64,000 nucleotides of DNA from Nocardioides oleivorans (GCF_004137255.1 NZ_SDWT01000003.1:62001-126000); one strand, 5' to 3'; counted from the first letter of the stretch, positions 18,724 through 28,877 are shown. Made by a program: numbers and translations. The notes: generated by a model not told the origin, from the sequence alone.

Positions 18724-19820
18724 GCACCGGCATGACCACGACGACCAGTGGGACGACCAACGGCCAGTGGCGCGGGGTCATCGAGGAGTACCGCGACCTC
18801 CTCGAGATCCCCGAGGGCCTGGCGGCCGTCACCCTCCGCGAGGGCGGCACCCCGCTGGTGCACTCGGAATGGCTCACCGGCGCCACCGGCGGCCAGGTGT
18901 GGCTCAAGGTCGAGGCCAACAACCCCACCGGCTCCTTCAAGGACCGCGGCATGACCGCGGCCATCTCGGTGGCGAAGCACGAGGGCGCGCAGGCCGTGGT
19001 CTGCGCCTCGACGGGCAACACCTCGGCGTCGATGGCCGCCTACGCCGCCAAGGCGGGGCTCAAGCCGCTCGTGCTGATCCCCGAGGGCAAGATCGCCGCC
19101 GGCAAGATGGCGCAGGCCGTCGTGCACGGTGCGCAGATCATCATGGTGCGCGGCAACTTCGACCACTGCCTCGACATCGCGCGCGGGCTGGCTCGCGACT
19201 ACCCGGTGGCACTGGTGAACTCGGTCAACCCCGTCCGCCTCCAGGGCCAGAAGACCGCGTCCTTCGAGGTCGTCGACTTCCTCGGCGACGCCCCCGACTA
19301 CCACCTGCTGCCCGTCGGCAACGCCGGCAACATCGCGGCGTACTGGCTCGGCTACCAGCAGTACGTCGAGCTCGGGCGGGCCACGAGGAAGCCCGTCATG
19401 CGGGGCTTCCAGGCCGAGGGCGCCGCGCCCCTCGTGACCGGCGAGCCCTTCCCGGACCCCGAGACCAAGGCGACCGCGATCCGCGTCGGCAACCCGGCCT
19501 CGTGGCACCTCGCCGAGATGGCGGCCAAGGAGTCCGAGGGTCGCTTCGCCGCGGTCTCCGACGCCCAGATCCTCGCCGCGCAGATCGAGCTGGCGCGCCG
19601 CGACGGCGTCTTCGTCGAGCCGGCCTCGGCGGCCGGTGTCGCCGGCCTGCTGGCCGAGCTGGCCGCGGGCGAGAGCTACGCCGGGCGCACGGTGGTCATC
19701 ACGGTGACCGGTCACGGCCTCAAGGACACCGCCACCGCCCTGGAGTCGTTCGGCGACATTGTCGACACCGTGGTGGACGCCGACGTCGCGGCCGCGGCTG
19801 CGGCCGCCGGACTGGCCTGA
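18720..19820 (+). CDS. thrC: threonine synthase
   Basis: This 366-residue PLP enzyme makes threonine from O-phosphohomoserine. The PLP lysine lies in [11 protein letters not shown] near residue 70 and the phosphate-binding glycines in [12 protein letters not shown] near 200. It is the short class of ThrC common in actinobacteria. The GTG at 18720 is preceded by GGGAGGGG and overlaps the hom stop by four bases; ATG 18732 is an alternative. Confidence 0.96.
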   Translation: MSTGMTTTTSGTTNGQWRGVIEEYRDLLEIPEGLAAVTLREGGTPLVHSEWLTGATGGQVWLKVEANNPTGSFKDRGMTAAISVAKHEGAQAVVCASTGNTSASMAAYAAKAGLKPLVLIPEGKIAAGKMAQAVVHGAQIIMVRGNFDHCLDIARGLARDYPVALVNSVNPVRLQGQKTASFEVVDFLGDAPDYHLLPVGNAGNIAAYWLGYQQYVELGRATRKPVMRGFQAEGAAPLVTGEPFPDPETKATAIRVGNPASWHLAEMAAKESEGRFAAVSDAQILAAQIELARRDGVFVEPASAAGVAGLLAELAAGESYAGRTVVITVTGHGLKDTATALESFGDIVDTVVDADVAAAAAAAGLA

Positions 19821-19829
19821 GGGCGGTCG

Positions 19830-20738
19830 ATGACGTTCATCGACGGGCCGGTGCGGGTCACCGTCCCGGCCACCTCGGCCAACCTCGGCCCGGGCTTCGA
19901 CTCGCTGGGCCTTGCCCTCTCGCTCCGCGACGAGCTCGAGGCGGAGGTGCTCACCGACGGCCTGGTCGTCGAGGTCGACGGAGCCGGCGCAGGTGCGGAC
20001 GGGACCGGCGTCCCCCGCGACGAGTCGCACCTCGTCGTCCGCTCCATGCGCGCCGCCTTCGCGCTCATGGGGGAGCAGCCGCCCGGCCTGCGCCTGTCGT
20101 GCCACAACGTCATCCCGCACGCCCGCGGGCTCGGGTCGTCCTCGGCCGCGATCGTCGCCGGCGTGGTGCTGGCCCGCGCGCTGGTCGCCGGGGGACAGCT
20201 GCTCGCCTCCGACGAGGCGCTGTTCGACCTCGCCGCCGACCTCGAGGGCCACCCCGACAACGTCGCCCCGGCCTTCTACGGCGGCTTCGTGATCAGCGGG
20301 CGCGAGGACGACCGCTGGTACGCCGTCCGTGCGGGCGTCGACCCGCGGATCACGGCCGTCGCCTTCGTGCCGCCCACGGGGGTGGAGACCAAGGTCGCCC
20401 GCGGGCTGCTGCCCGACGTCGTCGCGCACGCCGACGCCGCGGCCAACTCCGGTCGCGCCGCCCTGTTGGTCGCCGCCCTCACCGGGCAGCCCGAGCACCT
20501 GCTCGCCGGCACCCGGGACTGGCTGCACCAGGACCAGCGCGAGCCGGCCATGCCGGAGACGCTCGCGCTCGTCCGCCGCCTGCGCGCGGACGGCGTACCG
20601 GCCGTGGTCTCGGGCGCCGGGCCGACCGTGCTGGCGTTCGGGTCGAGTGACACCGCGGCGCTGAGGGCGAGCTGCCCGGACGGGTGGGCGTGTCACGACC
20701 TCGCGATCGAGCCTGACGGGGCCGTGCTGCTAACCTGA
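19830..20738 (+). CDS. thrB: homoserine kinase
   Basis: This 302-residue GHMP kinase phosphorylates homoserine. The ATP loop is PHARGLGSSSAAIVAG near residue 100, the N-terminal motif is PATSANLGPGFDSLG, and the C-terminal GHMP motif is VSGAGPTVLAFG. It lies nine bases after thrC, completing hom-thrC-thrB. Confidence 0.96.
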   Translation: MTFIDGPVRVTVPATSANLGPGFDSLGLALSLRDELEAEVLTDGLVVEVDGAGAGADGTGVPRDESHLVVRSMRAAFALMGEQPPGLRLSCHNVIPHARGLGSSSAAIVAGVVLARALVAGGQLLASDEALFDLAADLEGHPDNVAPAFYGGFVISGREDDRWYAVRAGVDPRITAVAFVPPTGVETKVARGLLPDVVAHADAAANSGRAALLVAALTGQPEHLLAGTRDWLHQDQREPAMPETLALVRRLRADGVPAVVSGAGPTVLAFGSSDTAALRASCPDGWACHDLAIEPDGAVLLT

Positions 20739-20869
20739 GCGGGCGCCGTTCGGCGTACTGCCCGTCCCGTTCCTCGTGTCCACCTCGAGGGATGCGTGCT
20801 CGGGCGACCACCATCCGCCTCGCAGGCCGCTCGAGCGCTCGCAGGCGACGCAACGTGCGAAGGATCCAC

Positions 20870-22846
20870 GTGACCGAGACTCCCTCGAAGCCTGCCAAGA
20901 AGGCCGCTTCGAAGTCCTCCAGCAAGCCGTCCGGCCTCGGCTCGATGCTGCTGGCCGACCTCAAGTCGATGGCCGTCGGCCTCGGCATCCCCGGCGCCGG
21001 CTCGATGAAGAAGGCCCAGCTCGTCGACGCCATCAAGGCCGCCGGCACCCCGATCAGCTCCGCCCCTGCCGCGGACGCCCCTCGTGCCGAGGCATCGTCG
21101 GCCGCGACGGCTCCCGCCGAGACGAACGCCGAGACGAACGCCGAGACGAACGCCGAGACGAACGCCGAGGCGACCGCCGAGCCGGCCTCTGAGCCGGCCT
21201 CTGAGCCGGCCTCCGGGACGACTCCCGAGCCGACGTCCGCCGAGCCGGAGGAGCGGACCACCGTCCAGACGACGGTGCGCACCCGCACCCGCAAGCAGCG
21301 CCAGGCCGAGCAGGCCGAGCAGCGCTCCGAGCAGCCCGCTGACGCGCAGGGCCGGCAGGACCGGTCCCAGGACCAGCCGCAGGACCAGCCGCAGGACCGG
21401 CAGAAGGACCAGAAGGGCGACCAGAAGCAGGCCAAGGGCCAGCAGGGTGGCAACCAGGGCAAGCGCCAGCAGGACCAGAACAAGGGCCAGCAGGACCAGA
21501 ACAAGGGCCAGCAGGACCAGAACAAGGGCCAGCAGGGCAACCAGCAGGGCAACCAGCAGGGCGGCAAGCAGGCGCAGGCCGACCAGCGCGGCCAGCAGGG
21601 CAACCAGCATGCGAACCAGCAGGGCAACCAGAACCCCGGCAACCAGAACCAGAACAGCCAGGACCTCGACGACGACGAGGACGGCGAGGGCGGCAGCCGC
21701 CGCAACCGGCGCCGCCGCGGCCGCGACCGCACGACCGTGCGCGCCGGCACCCGCAACGAGCCGGACACCACGATCCTCGAGGACGACGTCCTGGTGCCGG
21801 CTGCCGGCATCCTCGACGTGCTCGACAACTGCGCGTTCGTCCGCACCTCGGGCTACCTGCCGGGCACCGAGGACGTCTACCTGTCGCTGTCGATGGTGCG
21901 GAAGTACCACCTCCGCCGCGGTGACGCCGTGGTCGGCCAGGTCCGCCAGCCCCGCGAGGGCGAGCGCCGCGAGAAGTTCAACCCGATGGTCCGCATCGAC
22001 AGCGTCAACGGCACCGAGGCCGAGGGCGCCAAGGAGCGCCCGGAGTTCTCCGACGCCGTCCCGGTGCACCCGCACCAGCGCCTGCGCCTCGCGGTCGAGG
22101 GCGACCTCACCGGCCAGGTCATCGACATCGCGGCGCCGATCGGCAAGGGCCAGCGCGGCCTCATCCTGACCCCGCCCCGCACCGGGGCCACCTCGCTCCT
22201 GCAGTCGATCGCCCGCTCGGTGACGACCAACAACCCCGAGTGCCACGTAATGGTCGTGCTCGTCGACGCCCGTCCCGAGGAGGTCACCGACTTCCAGCGC
22301 GCGGTCAAGGGCGAGGTCGTCGCCTCGACGTTCGACCGGCAGCCGGCCGACCACACCCTGGTCGCCGAGCTGGCCATCGAGCGGGCCAAGCGGCTCGTCG
22401 AGCTGGGCCACGACGTCGTCGTGCTGCTGGACTCCCTCACCCGCCTCGGGCGCGCGTACAACCTCGCGGCCCCGGCCAACGGGCGGGTGCTCGCCGGGAT
22501 CGTCGACGCCTCCGCGGTCCACCCGACCAAGGAGTTCTTCGGCGCCGCGCGCAAGATCGAGGACGGCGGGTCGCTGACCGTGCTGGCCACGGTCGCGGTC
22601 GGCACCGGGTCGGCCACCGACGAGTTCTTCCTCGAGGAGATCGCCGGCACGGAGAACCTCGAGCTCGCGCTCAGCGCGGACCGTGCGGCCAAGGGCATCG
22701 TCCCGGCGGTCGACGTCACCGCCTCGGGCACGCGCCACGAGGAGAAGCTCCTGGCGCCCGCCGAGGGTGCGGTAGTGGGCGGCCTGCGCAAGCAGATCGC
22801 GGCAGCCGACACCCAGCAGGCCGTCGTCAAGGCGATCGGTCGCTGA
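20870..22846 (+). CDS. rho: transcription termination factor Rho
   Basis: This 658-residue hexameric RNA helicase ends transcription at Rho-dependent sites. After a Rho N-terminal helical segment ([18 protein letters not shown]) comes a disordered insert of about 230 residues rich in Glu/Ala, then Gln/Asn/Gly/Lys/Asp, with exact repeats. The cold-shock-like RNA-binding domain follows ([17 protein letters not shown] near 330) and then the RecA motor with the P-loop [11 protein letters not shown]; lysine is replaced by alanine-threonine in the usual GKT position. The insert is a known actinobacterial feature. GTG 20870 has AAGGA at 20860-20864. Confidence 0.95.
   Translation: MTETPSKPAKKAASKSSSKPSGLGSMLLADLKSMAVGLGIPGAGSMKKAQLVDAIKAAGTPISSAPAADAPRAEASSAATAPAETNAETNAETNAETNAEATAEPASEPASEPASGTTPEPTSAEPEERTTVQTTVRTRTRKQRQAEQAEQRSEQPADAQGRQDRSQDQPQDQPQDRQKDQKGDQKQAKGQQGGNQGKRQQDQNKGQQDQNKGQQDQNKGQQGNQQGNQQGGKQAQADQRGQQGNQHANQQGNQNPGNQNQNSQDLDDDEDGEGGSRRNRRRRGRDRTTVRAGTRNEPDTTILEDDVLVPAAGILDVLDNCAFVRTSGYLPGTEDVYLSLSMVRKYHLRRGDAVVGQVRQPREGERREKFNPMVRIDSVNGTEAEGAKERPEFSDAVPVHPHQRLRLAVEGDLTGQVIDIAAPIGKGQRGLILTPPRTGATSLLQSIARSVTTNNPECHVMVVLVDARPEEVTDFQRAVKGEVVASTFDRQPADHTLVAELAIERAKRLVELGHDVVVLLDSLTRLGRAYNLAAPANGRVLAGIVDASAVHPTKEFFGAARKIEDGGSLTVLATVAVGTGSATDEFFLEEIAGTENLELALSADRAAKGIVPAVDVTASGTRHEEKLLAPAEGAVVGGLRKQIAAADTQQAVVKAIGR
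21119..21214 (+). repeat. 12-bp tandem repeats in rho insert (ETNA and EPAS units)
   Basis: GAGACGAACGCC occurs four times (21119-21166), then a variant copy, then GAGCCGGCCTCT-type units three times. They encode ETNA x4 and EPAS x3 in the disordered insert of Rho. Confidence 0.85.
21467..21529 (+). repeat. 21-bp tandem repeat in rho insert (QQDQNKG units)
   Basis: Three identical 21-base units begin at 21467, 21488 and 21509 and encode QQDQNKG three times, followed by GNQQ-rich variants. Identity at the DNA level points to recent unequal exchange or slippage. Confidence 0.85.
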
Positions 22847-22961
22847 CGGGAATTCCCGGATTCGCTTCGCTGTTCATACCGGTGGCACACTTGTGCGTCG
22901 GTTCCGGTTCACGTCCTATGCGATCCACGCGGGCGACCCGGAACAATTCGAGAGGACACCC

Positions 22962-23186
22962 ATGAAGAAGGACACTCACCCCGACTACGTCGAGACCGCC
23001 GTGACCTGCACGTGCGGCGCGTCGTTCACCACCCGCAGCACCGCGACCTCCGGCTCGATCCACGCCGACGTCTGCTCGCAGTGCCACCCGTTCTACACCG
23101 GCAAGCAGAAGATCCTCGACACCGGCGGCCGCGTCGCCCGGTTCGAGTCCCGCTACGGCAAGAAGGCTGCTGCCGAGAGCAAGTAG
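22962..23186 (+). CDS. rpmE: 50S ribosomal protein L31, zinc-binding form
   Basis: This 74-residue ribosomal protein has the zinc ligands of the C+ form: cysteines in VTCTCGAS near residues 16-18 and in [11 protein letters not shown] near 36-39. A zinc-free, Zur-controlled paralogue would usually be encoded elsewhere. ATG 22962 follows GAGAGG. It lies between rho and prfA, the conserved actinobacterial order. Confidence 0.96.
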   Translation: MKKDTHPDYVETAVTCTCGASFTTRSTATSGSIHADVCSQCHPFYTGKQKILDTGGRVARFESRYGKKAAAESK

Positions 23187-23194
23187 TCCACGCC

Positions 23195-23233
23195 AGGCGC
23201 CGGTCGCCCGCTCCGTGCGGGTGGCCGGCGCCT
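23195..23233 (+). terminator. hairpin after rpmE
   Basis: AGGCGCCGG (23195-23203) pairs with CCGGCGCCT (23225-23233); a second inner stem GCCCGC/GCGGGT extends it. The sequence after it is only mildly T-rich, so it may attenuate rather than fully stop reading into prfA. Confidence 0.55.
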
Positions 23234-23277
23234 TGCTGTCTGTCCATGGGTGTGCCGAGCAGGAGGAGTGGAGCGAG

Positions 23278-24351
23278 ATGTTCGAGGCCGTCGAGGGCAT
23301 GCGTGCCGAGCACGCCGAGCTCGAGCAGCGACTGGCGCTCCCAGAGACGCATGCCGACCAGCGCCTGGCCAAGCAGCTCAACCAGAGGTACGCCGAGCTG
23401 ACCGCGGTCGTCACCACGTGGCAGGAGTGGCTCCAGCTCGGTGACGACATCGAGGCGGCGCGCGAGCTCGCGTCCGACGACCCGGCCTTCGCCGAGGAGG
23501 CCGAGGAGCTGACACACCGCCGCGAGGTCGCGAGCGAGCGGTTGCGTCGCCTGCTCGTGCCGCGCGACGCCGCCGACGGCAAGGACGCGCTCCTCGAGAT
23601 CAAGTCGGGGGAGGGCGGTGAGGAGTCGGCGCTGTTCGCGGGCGACCTGCTCCGGATGTACTCCCGCTACGCCGAGGCGCGCGGCTGGAGCGTCGAGGTC
23701 CTCGACTCCACCGAGTCCGACCTCGGCGGCTTCAAGTCCGTCACGGCCGCCGTGAAGGCCAGGGGCGCCGTCGAGCCCGGCCAGGCGCCGTACGCCCTGC
23801 TCAAGTTCGAGGGCGGCGTCCACCGCGTGCAGCGGGTGCCCGTGACCGAGTCGCAGGGTCGCGTGCACACCTCCGCCGCCGGCGTCCTGGTGATGCCCGA
23901 GGCCGAGCAGGTCGACGTCGAGATCAACGACAACGACCTGCGCATCGACGTCTACCGCTCCAGCGGACCCGGTGGCCAGAGCGTCAACACCACCGACTCG
24001 GCGGTGCGGATCACCCACCTCCCCACCGGCATCGTGGCCAGCTGCCAGAACGAGAAGAGCCAGCTCCAGAACAAGGAGCAGGCGATGCGGATCCTCCGGG
24101 GGCGCCTGCTCCAGGCCGCCCAGGACGCCGCCGACGCCGAGGCCAGCGACGCACGTCGCTCGCAGGTGCGCACCGTCGACCGCTCCGAGCGGATCCGCAC
24201 CTACAACTTCCCGGAGAACCGGATCTCCGACCACCGCACCGGCTACAAGTCCTACAACCTCGACCAGGTGCTCGACGGCGACCTCCAGCCGGTGCTCGAC
24301 TCGTGCGTCGAGGCCGACATGGCGGTCCGGCTCGCGGCACTCGAGTCGTGA
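23278..24351 (+). CDS. prfA: peptide chain release factor 1
   Basis: This 357-residue class I release factor recognises UAA and UAG. The GGQ tripeptide is in [12 protein letters not shown] near residue 235. The stop-codon reading motif PxT appears as PVT in [15 protein letters not shown] near 190, which marks RF1 rather than RF2. ATG 23278 follows AGGAGG. The prmC start codon overlaps its stop by one base, coupling it to the enzyme that methylates its GGQ glutamine. Confidence 0.97.
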   Translation: MFEAVEGMRAEHAELEQRLALPETHADQRLAKQLNQRYAELTAVVTTWQEWLQLGDDIEAARELASDDPAFAEEAEELTHRREVASERLRRLLVPRDAADGKDALLEIKSGEGGEESALFAGDLLRMYSRYAEARGWSVEVLDSTESDLGGFKSVTAAVKARGAVEPGQAPYALLKFEGGVHRVQRVPVTESQGRVHTSAAGVLVMPEAEQVDVEINDNDLRIDVYRSSGPGGQSVNTTDSAVRITHLPTGIVASCQNEKSQLQNKEQAMRILRGRLLQAAQDAADAEASDARRSQVRTVDRSERIRTYNFPENRISDHRTGYKSYNLDQVLDGDLQPVLDSCVEADMAVRLAALES

Positions 24352-25190
24352 TGCGGGCCAGCGCGGCCCGCCGAGCCGCCGCGGCACGGCTGAGGGAGGC
24401 CGGCGTCGCCTCCCCGGAGCGCGACGCGGACCTCCTGCTCGCCCACGTGCTCGACGTACCCCTCGGCCGGCTGCCGCTCGTCGACGACCTCAGCGAGGAC
24501 GACCAGGGGCAGTACGACGCCCTCCTCGCGCGCCGCGCGGCCCGCGAGCCGCTGCAGCACCTGACCGGCACCGCGGCGTTCCGGCACGTCGAGCTGGCCG
24601 TCGGCCCGGGGGTCTTCGTGCCCCGCCCCGAGACCGAGCTCCTCGCGGGGTGGGCCATCGACGTGGCCTCGACCCTCTCGTCCCCGGTCGTGGTCGACCT
24701 CTGCACCGGCTCGGGGGCGATTGCCAGGTCCGTCGCCGACGAGGTGCCCGGTGCCGAGGTGCACGCGGTCGAGCTCGACGAGGGCGCACTGGCCTGGGCC
24801 GAGCGCAACCTCGCCGGCACCGGCGTCGACCTGCGCCACGGTGACCTCGCGACGGCCTTCGACGACCTCGCGGGCATGGTCGACGTCGTCGTCTGCAACC
24901 CGCCCTACATCCCGCTCGAGGCGTGGGAGTCGGTGGCCGCGGAGGCACGTGACCACGACCCCTACCTGGCGCTGTTCTCCGGCCAGGACGGCCTCGACGC
25001 GATGCGTGTCCTGGAGCGGCGGGCCGCGCTGCTGCTGCGTCCCGGGGGAGTGGTCGGTGCCGAGCACGCCGACGTGCAGGGGGTGTCCGCGCCCGCCGTC
25101 TTCGCGGCGTCCGGCCGCTGGGTCGACGTCGCCGACCACCTCGACCTCGCGGGTCGAGCGCGCTACGTGACGGCGAGACTGGCACGATGA
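24351..25190 (+). CDS. prmC: release factor glutamine methyltransferase
   Basis: This 279-residue SAM-dependent enzyme methylates the GGQ glutamine of release factors. It has an N-terminal helical domain, the SAM motif DLCTGSGAIA near residue 118 and the catalytic NPPY in VVCNPPYIPLE near 183. ATG 24351 overlaps the prfA stop; a GTG three bases earlier is also possible. It overlaps the next gene by four bases. Confidence 0.95.
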   Translation: MRASAARRAAAARLREAGVASPERDADLLLAHVLDVPLGRLPLVDDLSEDDQGQYDALLARRAAREPLQHLTGTAAFRHVELAVGPGVFVPRPETELLAGWAIDVASTLSSPVVVDLCTGSGAIARSVADEVPGAEVHAVELDEGALAWAERNLAGTGVDLRHGDLATAFDDLAGMVDVVVCNPPYIPLEAWESVAAEARDHDPYLALFSGQDGLDAMRVLERRAALLLRPGGVVGAEHADVQGVSAPAVFAASGRWVDVADHLDLAGRARYVTARLAR

Positions 25191-25852
25191 GCGGCGTGGA
25201 CAGGTTCGAGACCTCGACCGAGGAGGAGCGCGAGGCAGCGATCACCGCTGCCGCCGGCGCCGTACGACGCGGAGAGCTGGTGGTCATCCCCACCGACACC
25301 GTCTACGGCATCGCCGCCGACGCCTTCTCGCACGACTCCGTGAAGGCGCTGCTGGAGGCGAAGGGCCGCGGGCGCGACATGCCCCCGCCGGTGCTGGTGT
25401 CGGCCGCGACGACGCTCGACGCGCTCGCGGAGGGGGTGCCCACGTGGGCTCGCACCCTGGTCGAGCAGTTCTGGCCGGGCCCGCTGACGCTCGTGTGCCG
25501 CCAGCAGGCCTCCCTCATGTGGGACCTCGGCGAGACCCGCGGCACCGTCGCGGTCCGGATGCCCGACGACGAGGTCGCCCTCGCCGTGCTCGAGCGCACC
25601 GGCCCGCTCGCGGTCAGCTCGGCCAACACCACCGGCCGGCCCGCGGCGACCGACGCGGCCACGGCCGAGGAGATGCTGGGCGACGCGGTCTCCGTGATCG
25701 TCGACGCCGGCACCTCGCCGGGTGGCGAGGCCTCCACGATCATCGACTGCACGGTCCCGGAGGGACGCGTCCTGCGCCACGGCGCGCTGTCGCTCGAGAC
25801 GCTCAACGCGGCCCTCGAGGAGCACGGCGTCGTGCTCGTGGACGAGGACTGA
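25187..25852 (+). CDS. L-threonylcarbamoyladenylate synthase (Sua5/YciO/YrdC family)
   Basis: This 221-residue protein is a single YrdC domain. It makes threonylcarbamoyl-AMP, the first intermediate of tRNA t6A37 synthesis. The RNA/nucleotide-binding face is seen in IPTDTVYGIAADAF near residue 35, KGRGRDMPPPV and the C-terminal SSANTTGRPAAT. The short form lacks a C-terminal Sua5 domain. It overlaps prmC by four bases. Confidence 0.9.
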   Translation: MSGVDRFETSTEEEREAAITAAAGAVRRGELVVIPTDTVYGIAADAFSHDSVKALLEAKGRGRDMPPPVLVSAATTLDALAEGVPTWARTLVEQFWPGPLTLVCRQQASLMWDLGETRGTVAVRMPDDEVALAVLERTGPLAVSSANTTGRPAATDAATAEEMLGDAVSVIVDAGTSPGGEASTIIDCTVPEGRVLRHGALSLETLNAALEEHGVVLVDED

Positions 25853-25861
25853 CGGCGGCCC

Positions 25862-27142
25862 GTGCGGGAATACCTCCTCGTCTTCCTGGTCGCCCTCTCG
25901 GTGACCTACCTGCTCACCGTCGTCGCACGCGAGATCGCGCTGCGCACGGGAGCCGTCGCCCAGGTCCGTGACCGCGACGTGCACGCGGAGCCGATCCCCT
26001 ACCTCGGCGGGCTGGCGATGCTGGGCGGTCTCGTCGCGGCGTACGTCGTCGCGCAGCGGCTGCCCTTCCTGGGCGGGCAGAGCGAGTTCTTCGTCTTCAA
26101 CGACGCCGGCGTCGTGCTGCTGGCCGGTGCGCTCGTGTGCGCGGTCGGCGTCATCGACGACATCTTCGACCTCGACGCGCTGACCAAGCTCGGGGGCCAG
26201 GTGCTGGCGGCCGGGCTGCTGGTCGCGCTCGGCGTGCGGTTCTACTACTTCCCGGGGCCCGACGGGGTGCAGTTCTCCCTCGACGACGCCCAGGGCGCCC
26301 TGCTCACGCTCGTCGTCGTCATCGGCACCATGAACGCGGTGAACTTCGTCGACGGCCTCGACGGCCTCGCTGCCGGGGTGGTCGGCATCGGGGCGGCGGC
26401 CTTCTTCTTCTACTGCTACATGGTCTCGGACCAGAACAACCTCACCCTCGCCACCACCGGCGCCCTGCTGAGCGCCGCTCTGGCGGGCGCGTGCGCGGGG
26501 TTCCTGCCGCACAACTTCCACCCCGCTCGCCTCTTCATGGGCGACTCGGGCTCGATGCTGATCGGCCTGGTGCTCTCGGCCAGCGCGCTGACCCTCACCG
26601 GCCAGTTCGTCGGGATGCCGGCCACCGAGGGCAACAGCCTCTTCGTGACCGTGCTGCCGGTGCTGCTGCCCATCTCGCTGCTGATGGTGCCGATGGTCGA
26701 CCTCGTGCTCGCCGTCGTACGACGCACCCGGGCGGGCCGCTCGCCGATGAGCGCCGACAAGCAGCACCTGCACCACCGCCTGCTGGAGATCGGGCACTCC
26801 CAGCGCCGCGCGGTGCTGATCATGTGGATGTGGGCCTTCACCATCTCCACCGGCGCCGTGATCGTCAGCCTCTCGAGCAGCCCCGGGGTCTGGTGGGGCC
26901 TCGGCGCGATGCTGGCGCTGACCGTGGCGCTGACCTTCCTGCTGCCCAAGGTGCACCGCCCGCGCAAGACCGGGCTCGGTGACACCGGGCTGCCGGAGAA
27001 CGCGCTGGTCGAGGGCCGGTCCGCGGACCCGCTCGACGAGCCCGGGGGCGAGGCGGACGCGGACTTGACCGCAGCCTCCGAACAGGGTGTCGTGGAGGCC
27101 TCCGGTGGCACCGGGACGGGTCCGGGCGAGACCGTCGCCTGA
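25862..27142 (+). CDS. wecA: undecaprenyl-phosphate GlcNAc-1-phosphate transferase (WecA/TagO type)
   Basis: This 426-residue multi-spanning membrane enzyme transfers GlcNAc-1-P from UDP-GlcNAc to the lipid carrier, the first step of cell-wall glycopolymer synthesis. Family motifs are VIDDIFDLD near residue 98, NFVDGLDGLAAG near 160, the aspartate block MGDSGSMLIG near 227, and the cytoplasmic KQHLHHRLL loop near 300. The C-terminus is an extra acidic, disordered tail of about 60 residues. Its glycolipid product may feed LCP enzymes such as that at 10937. It starts at GTG 25862. Confidence 0.93.
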   Translation: MREYLLVFLVALSVTYLLTVVAREIALRTGAVAQVRDRDVHAEPIPYLGGLAMLGGLVAAYVVAQRLPFLGGQSEFFVFNDAGVVLLAGALVCAVGVIDDIFDLDALTKLGGQVLAAGLLVALGVRFYYFPGPDGVQFSLDDAQGALLTLVVVIGTMNAVNFVDGLDGLAAGVVGIGAAAFFFYCYMVSDQNNLTLATTGALLSAALAGACAGFLPHNFHPARLFMGDSGSMLIGLVLSASALTLTGQFVGMPATEGNSLFVTVLPVLLPISLLMVPMVDLVLAVVRRTRAGRSPMSADKQHLHHRLLEIGHSQRRAVLIMWMWAFTISTGAVIVSLSSSPGVWWGLGAMLALTVALTFLLPKVHRPRKTGLGDTGLPENALVEGRSADPLDEPGGEADADLTAASEQGVVEASGGTGTGPGETVA

Positions 27143-27148
27143 TCCCGG

Positions 27149-27178
27149 TTGGGGGCCCTCGGAGACTTTGTGATAACT
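27149..27178 (+). promoter_or_regulatory. candidate promoter of the ATP synthase operon
   Basis: TTGGGG (27149-27154) is followed after 18 bases by GATAAC (27173-27178) in the only notably A/T-rich patch of this region. It is about 70 bases before the first gene of the atp cluster. Confidence 0.35.
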
Positions 27179-27245
27179 TTCACGAGCAGTCCAGAACTGC
27201 TTCCCAACTGAGTCGCACCGACCTCTTGAGAGACAGGCCGCCGCC

Positions 27246-27749
27246 ATGACGACCGAGTCGAAGCACACGACCCGCACCGGGTCGTCGCCGCTCCTCGGTG
27301 CGTGGGGCGCAGGTGCCGTCGCGCTCCTGCTGCTCGTCGTGCTGGCCGCCTTCGCGGACGGGCGGCCGGCCGTCGTCGGCGCGGCCGTCGGGGGAGTGCT
27401 CACGCTCGCCGTCTTCGGGTTCGGCCTCGCCATCGTGTCCACGGTCGCGCGCGTGATGCCGTCGGCTTCGCTGCTGGTCGCGCTGATGACCTACGCCCTC
27501 CAGCTACTCGTCCTCGCGCTCTGCGTGGCCGCGATCGACCGGGCCGGCATCGGCCCCGACACCCTCCGGCCGAGCTGGTTCGCGGCGGGGGTGATCGTGG
27601 TGACGCTGCTCTGGCTGGCGGGCCAGGTGCTGGCCTCCGTGCGGCAGCGGATCCCGGTCTACGACCTCCCCGAGGAGGCTGGTGAGGGTCACCTCACCCA
27701 GCCCGTGCGGGCAGGTGCTCCGGTCGATCACCCCGGGGGTGAGCGATGA
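27246..27749 (+). CDS. AtpI-like membrane protein preceding ATP synthase genes
   Basis: This 167-residue protein has four hydrophobic segments (about residues 17-33, 38-60, 72-95 and 110-130) and a hydrophilic tail. Position at the head of the atp operon and its four-helix plan resemble the ATP synthase I protein found there in actinobacteria, proposed to help c-ring assembly or magnesium uptake. Sequence similarity alone is too weak to be sure. Its stop overlaps the next small gene by four bases. Confidence 0.65.
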   Translation: MTTESKHTTRTGSSPLLGAWGAGAVALLLLVVLAAFADGRPAVVGAAVGGVLTLAVFGFGLAIVSTVARVMPSASLLVALMTYALQLLVLALCVAAIDRAGIGPDTLRPSWFAAGVIVVTLLWLAGQVLASVRQRIPVYDLPEEAGEGHLTQPVRAGAPVDHPGGER

Positions 27750-28009
27750 GCGAAACCGCTGCTAGTGTCCGGTCTGCGATGGCTCGACAGCTTCCCCCGA
27801 CGGCCTCACCCGACGACGACACCCCCAAGGGCGACCCCTGGCACGCCTTCGGCTACATCGTCTCGGGCGTGGCGTTCTACGGGCTGGCGGGCTGGGCGCT
27901 CGATCGGTGGCTCGGAACGGACTTCCTCGTGGCGATCGGCATCCTCGTCGGTGCCGGCTTCGGGATCTACATGACGTATGCACGGTTCAACAAGGCAGTA
28001 GGAGACTGA
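27746..28009 (+). CDS. AtpZ/AtpI family protein
   Basis: This 87-residue protein has two membrane helices (AFGYIVSGVAFYGLAGWALD and FLVAIGILVGAGFGIYM) joined by a short loop, the plan of AtpZ/AtpI proteins that accompany F-type ATP synthases. It overlaps the previous gene by four bases and ends four bases before atpB. Confidence 0.85.
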   Translation: MSETAASVRSAMARQLPPTASPDDDTPKGDPWHAFGYIVSGVAFYGLAGWALDRWLGTDFLVAIGILVGAGFGIYMTYARFNKAVGD

Positions 28010-28013
28010 CTCG

Positions 28014-28811
28014 ATGTTCGGCATCACGATGGCGGCGTCCGGTGACGAGTTCGTCGCCCCGGGCCCCAACAGCTTCGACTTCTCCGAGGTCCCGCTGTTC
28101 CACCTCGGTGGGCTCGCGGTCACCAAGCCCATGGTCCAGCTGCTCTTGGGTGCGGTCATCGTCTTCGGCTTCTTCTGGGTCGCCTTCCGCCGCCCGCAGC
28201 TCGTGCCGGGCCGGATGCAGTTCGCCGGCGAGAGCGCCTACGGCATGGTTCGCAACTCGATCGGCCGCGACATCATCGGCAGCCGCGACTTCGTCAAGTT
28301 CGTGCCCTACCTGGTGACGATCTTCTTCTTCCTCCTGATCAACAACGTGATGGCCTCGATCCCCGCGATCCAGTTCCCGACGTTCTCGCGTGCCTCGATG
28401 GCCTACGCGCTCGCCGGCCTGAGCTGGGTCATCTACAACGGGGTCGGCATCAAGAAGCACGGCTTCGTGGGCTACCTCAAGCTGCAGAGCGTGCCGAGCG
28501 GCGTCAGCCCGCTGATGTACCCGCTGCTGGTCCCGCTGGAGTTCTTCTCCAACATCCTGGTCCGCCCCGCGACGCTGGCGCTGCGACTCTTCGCCAACAT
28601 GTTCGCCGGCCACCTGCTGATGATCCTGTTCACCACCGGTGGCCTCTTCCTCCTCCAGTACGGCGGCATCGGCTACGTCGCGGGTCCCGCCGCCTGGCTG
28701 CTCGCCATCGCCATCGGCTTCCTCGAGCTGCTGGTGCAGTTCCTGCAGGCCTACGTCTTCACCCTGCTCAACGCGATGTACATCTCCGGTGCACTCGCCG
28801 ACGAGCACTGA
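28014..28811 (+). CDS. atpB: ATP synthase F0 subunit a
   Basis: This 265-residue membrane subunit forms the stationary proton half-channels. The essential arginine is in the helix LALRLFANMFAGHLL near residue 190, and further helices include an asparagine/glutamine-bearing C-terminal segment. It is the first core gene of the atp operon. Confidence 0.97.
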   Translation: MFGITMAASGDEFVAPGPNSFDFSEVPLFHLGGLAVTKPMVQLLLGAVIVFGFFWVAFRRPQLVPGRMQFAGESAYGMVRNSIGRDIIGSRDFVKFVPYLVTIFFFLLINNVMASIPAIQFPTFSRASMAYALAGLSWVIYNGVGIKKHGFVGYLKLQSVPSGVSPLMYPLLVPLEFFSNILVRPATLALRLFANMFAGHLLMILFTTGGLFLLQYGGIGYVAGPAAWLLAIAIGFLELLVQFLQAYVFTLLNAMYISGALADEH

Positions 28812-28877
28812 TCCACCCGCACCATCCTGATCTGCACCACCCCTACCTGAAGTAGCACCAACCGAAAGGAAACTGCC

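Noticed and set aside
21119..21540. Clustered short repeats considered as a CRISPR-like array
   Set aside because: The repeats are contiguous 12- and 21-base units in frame within rho, without spacers, and no cas genes are present.
22847..22858. CGGGAATTCCCG palindrome between rho and rpmE, considered as a Zur operator or terminator
   Set aside because: It has no loop for a hairpin, lacks the Zur-like arms, and the downstream L31 is the zinc-binding form, which is not normally Zur-controlled.
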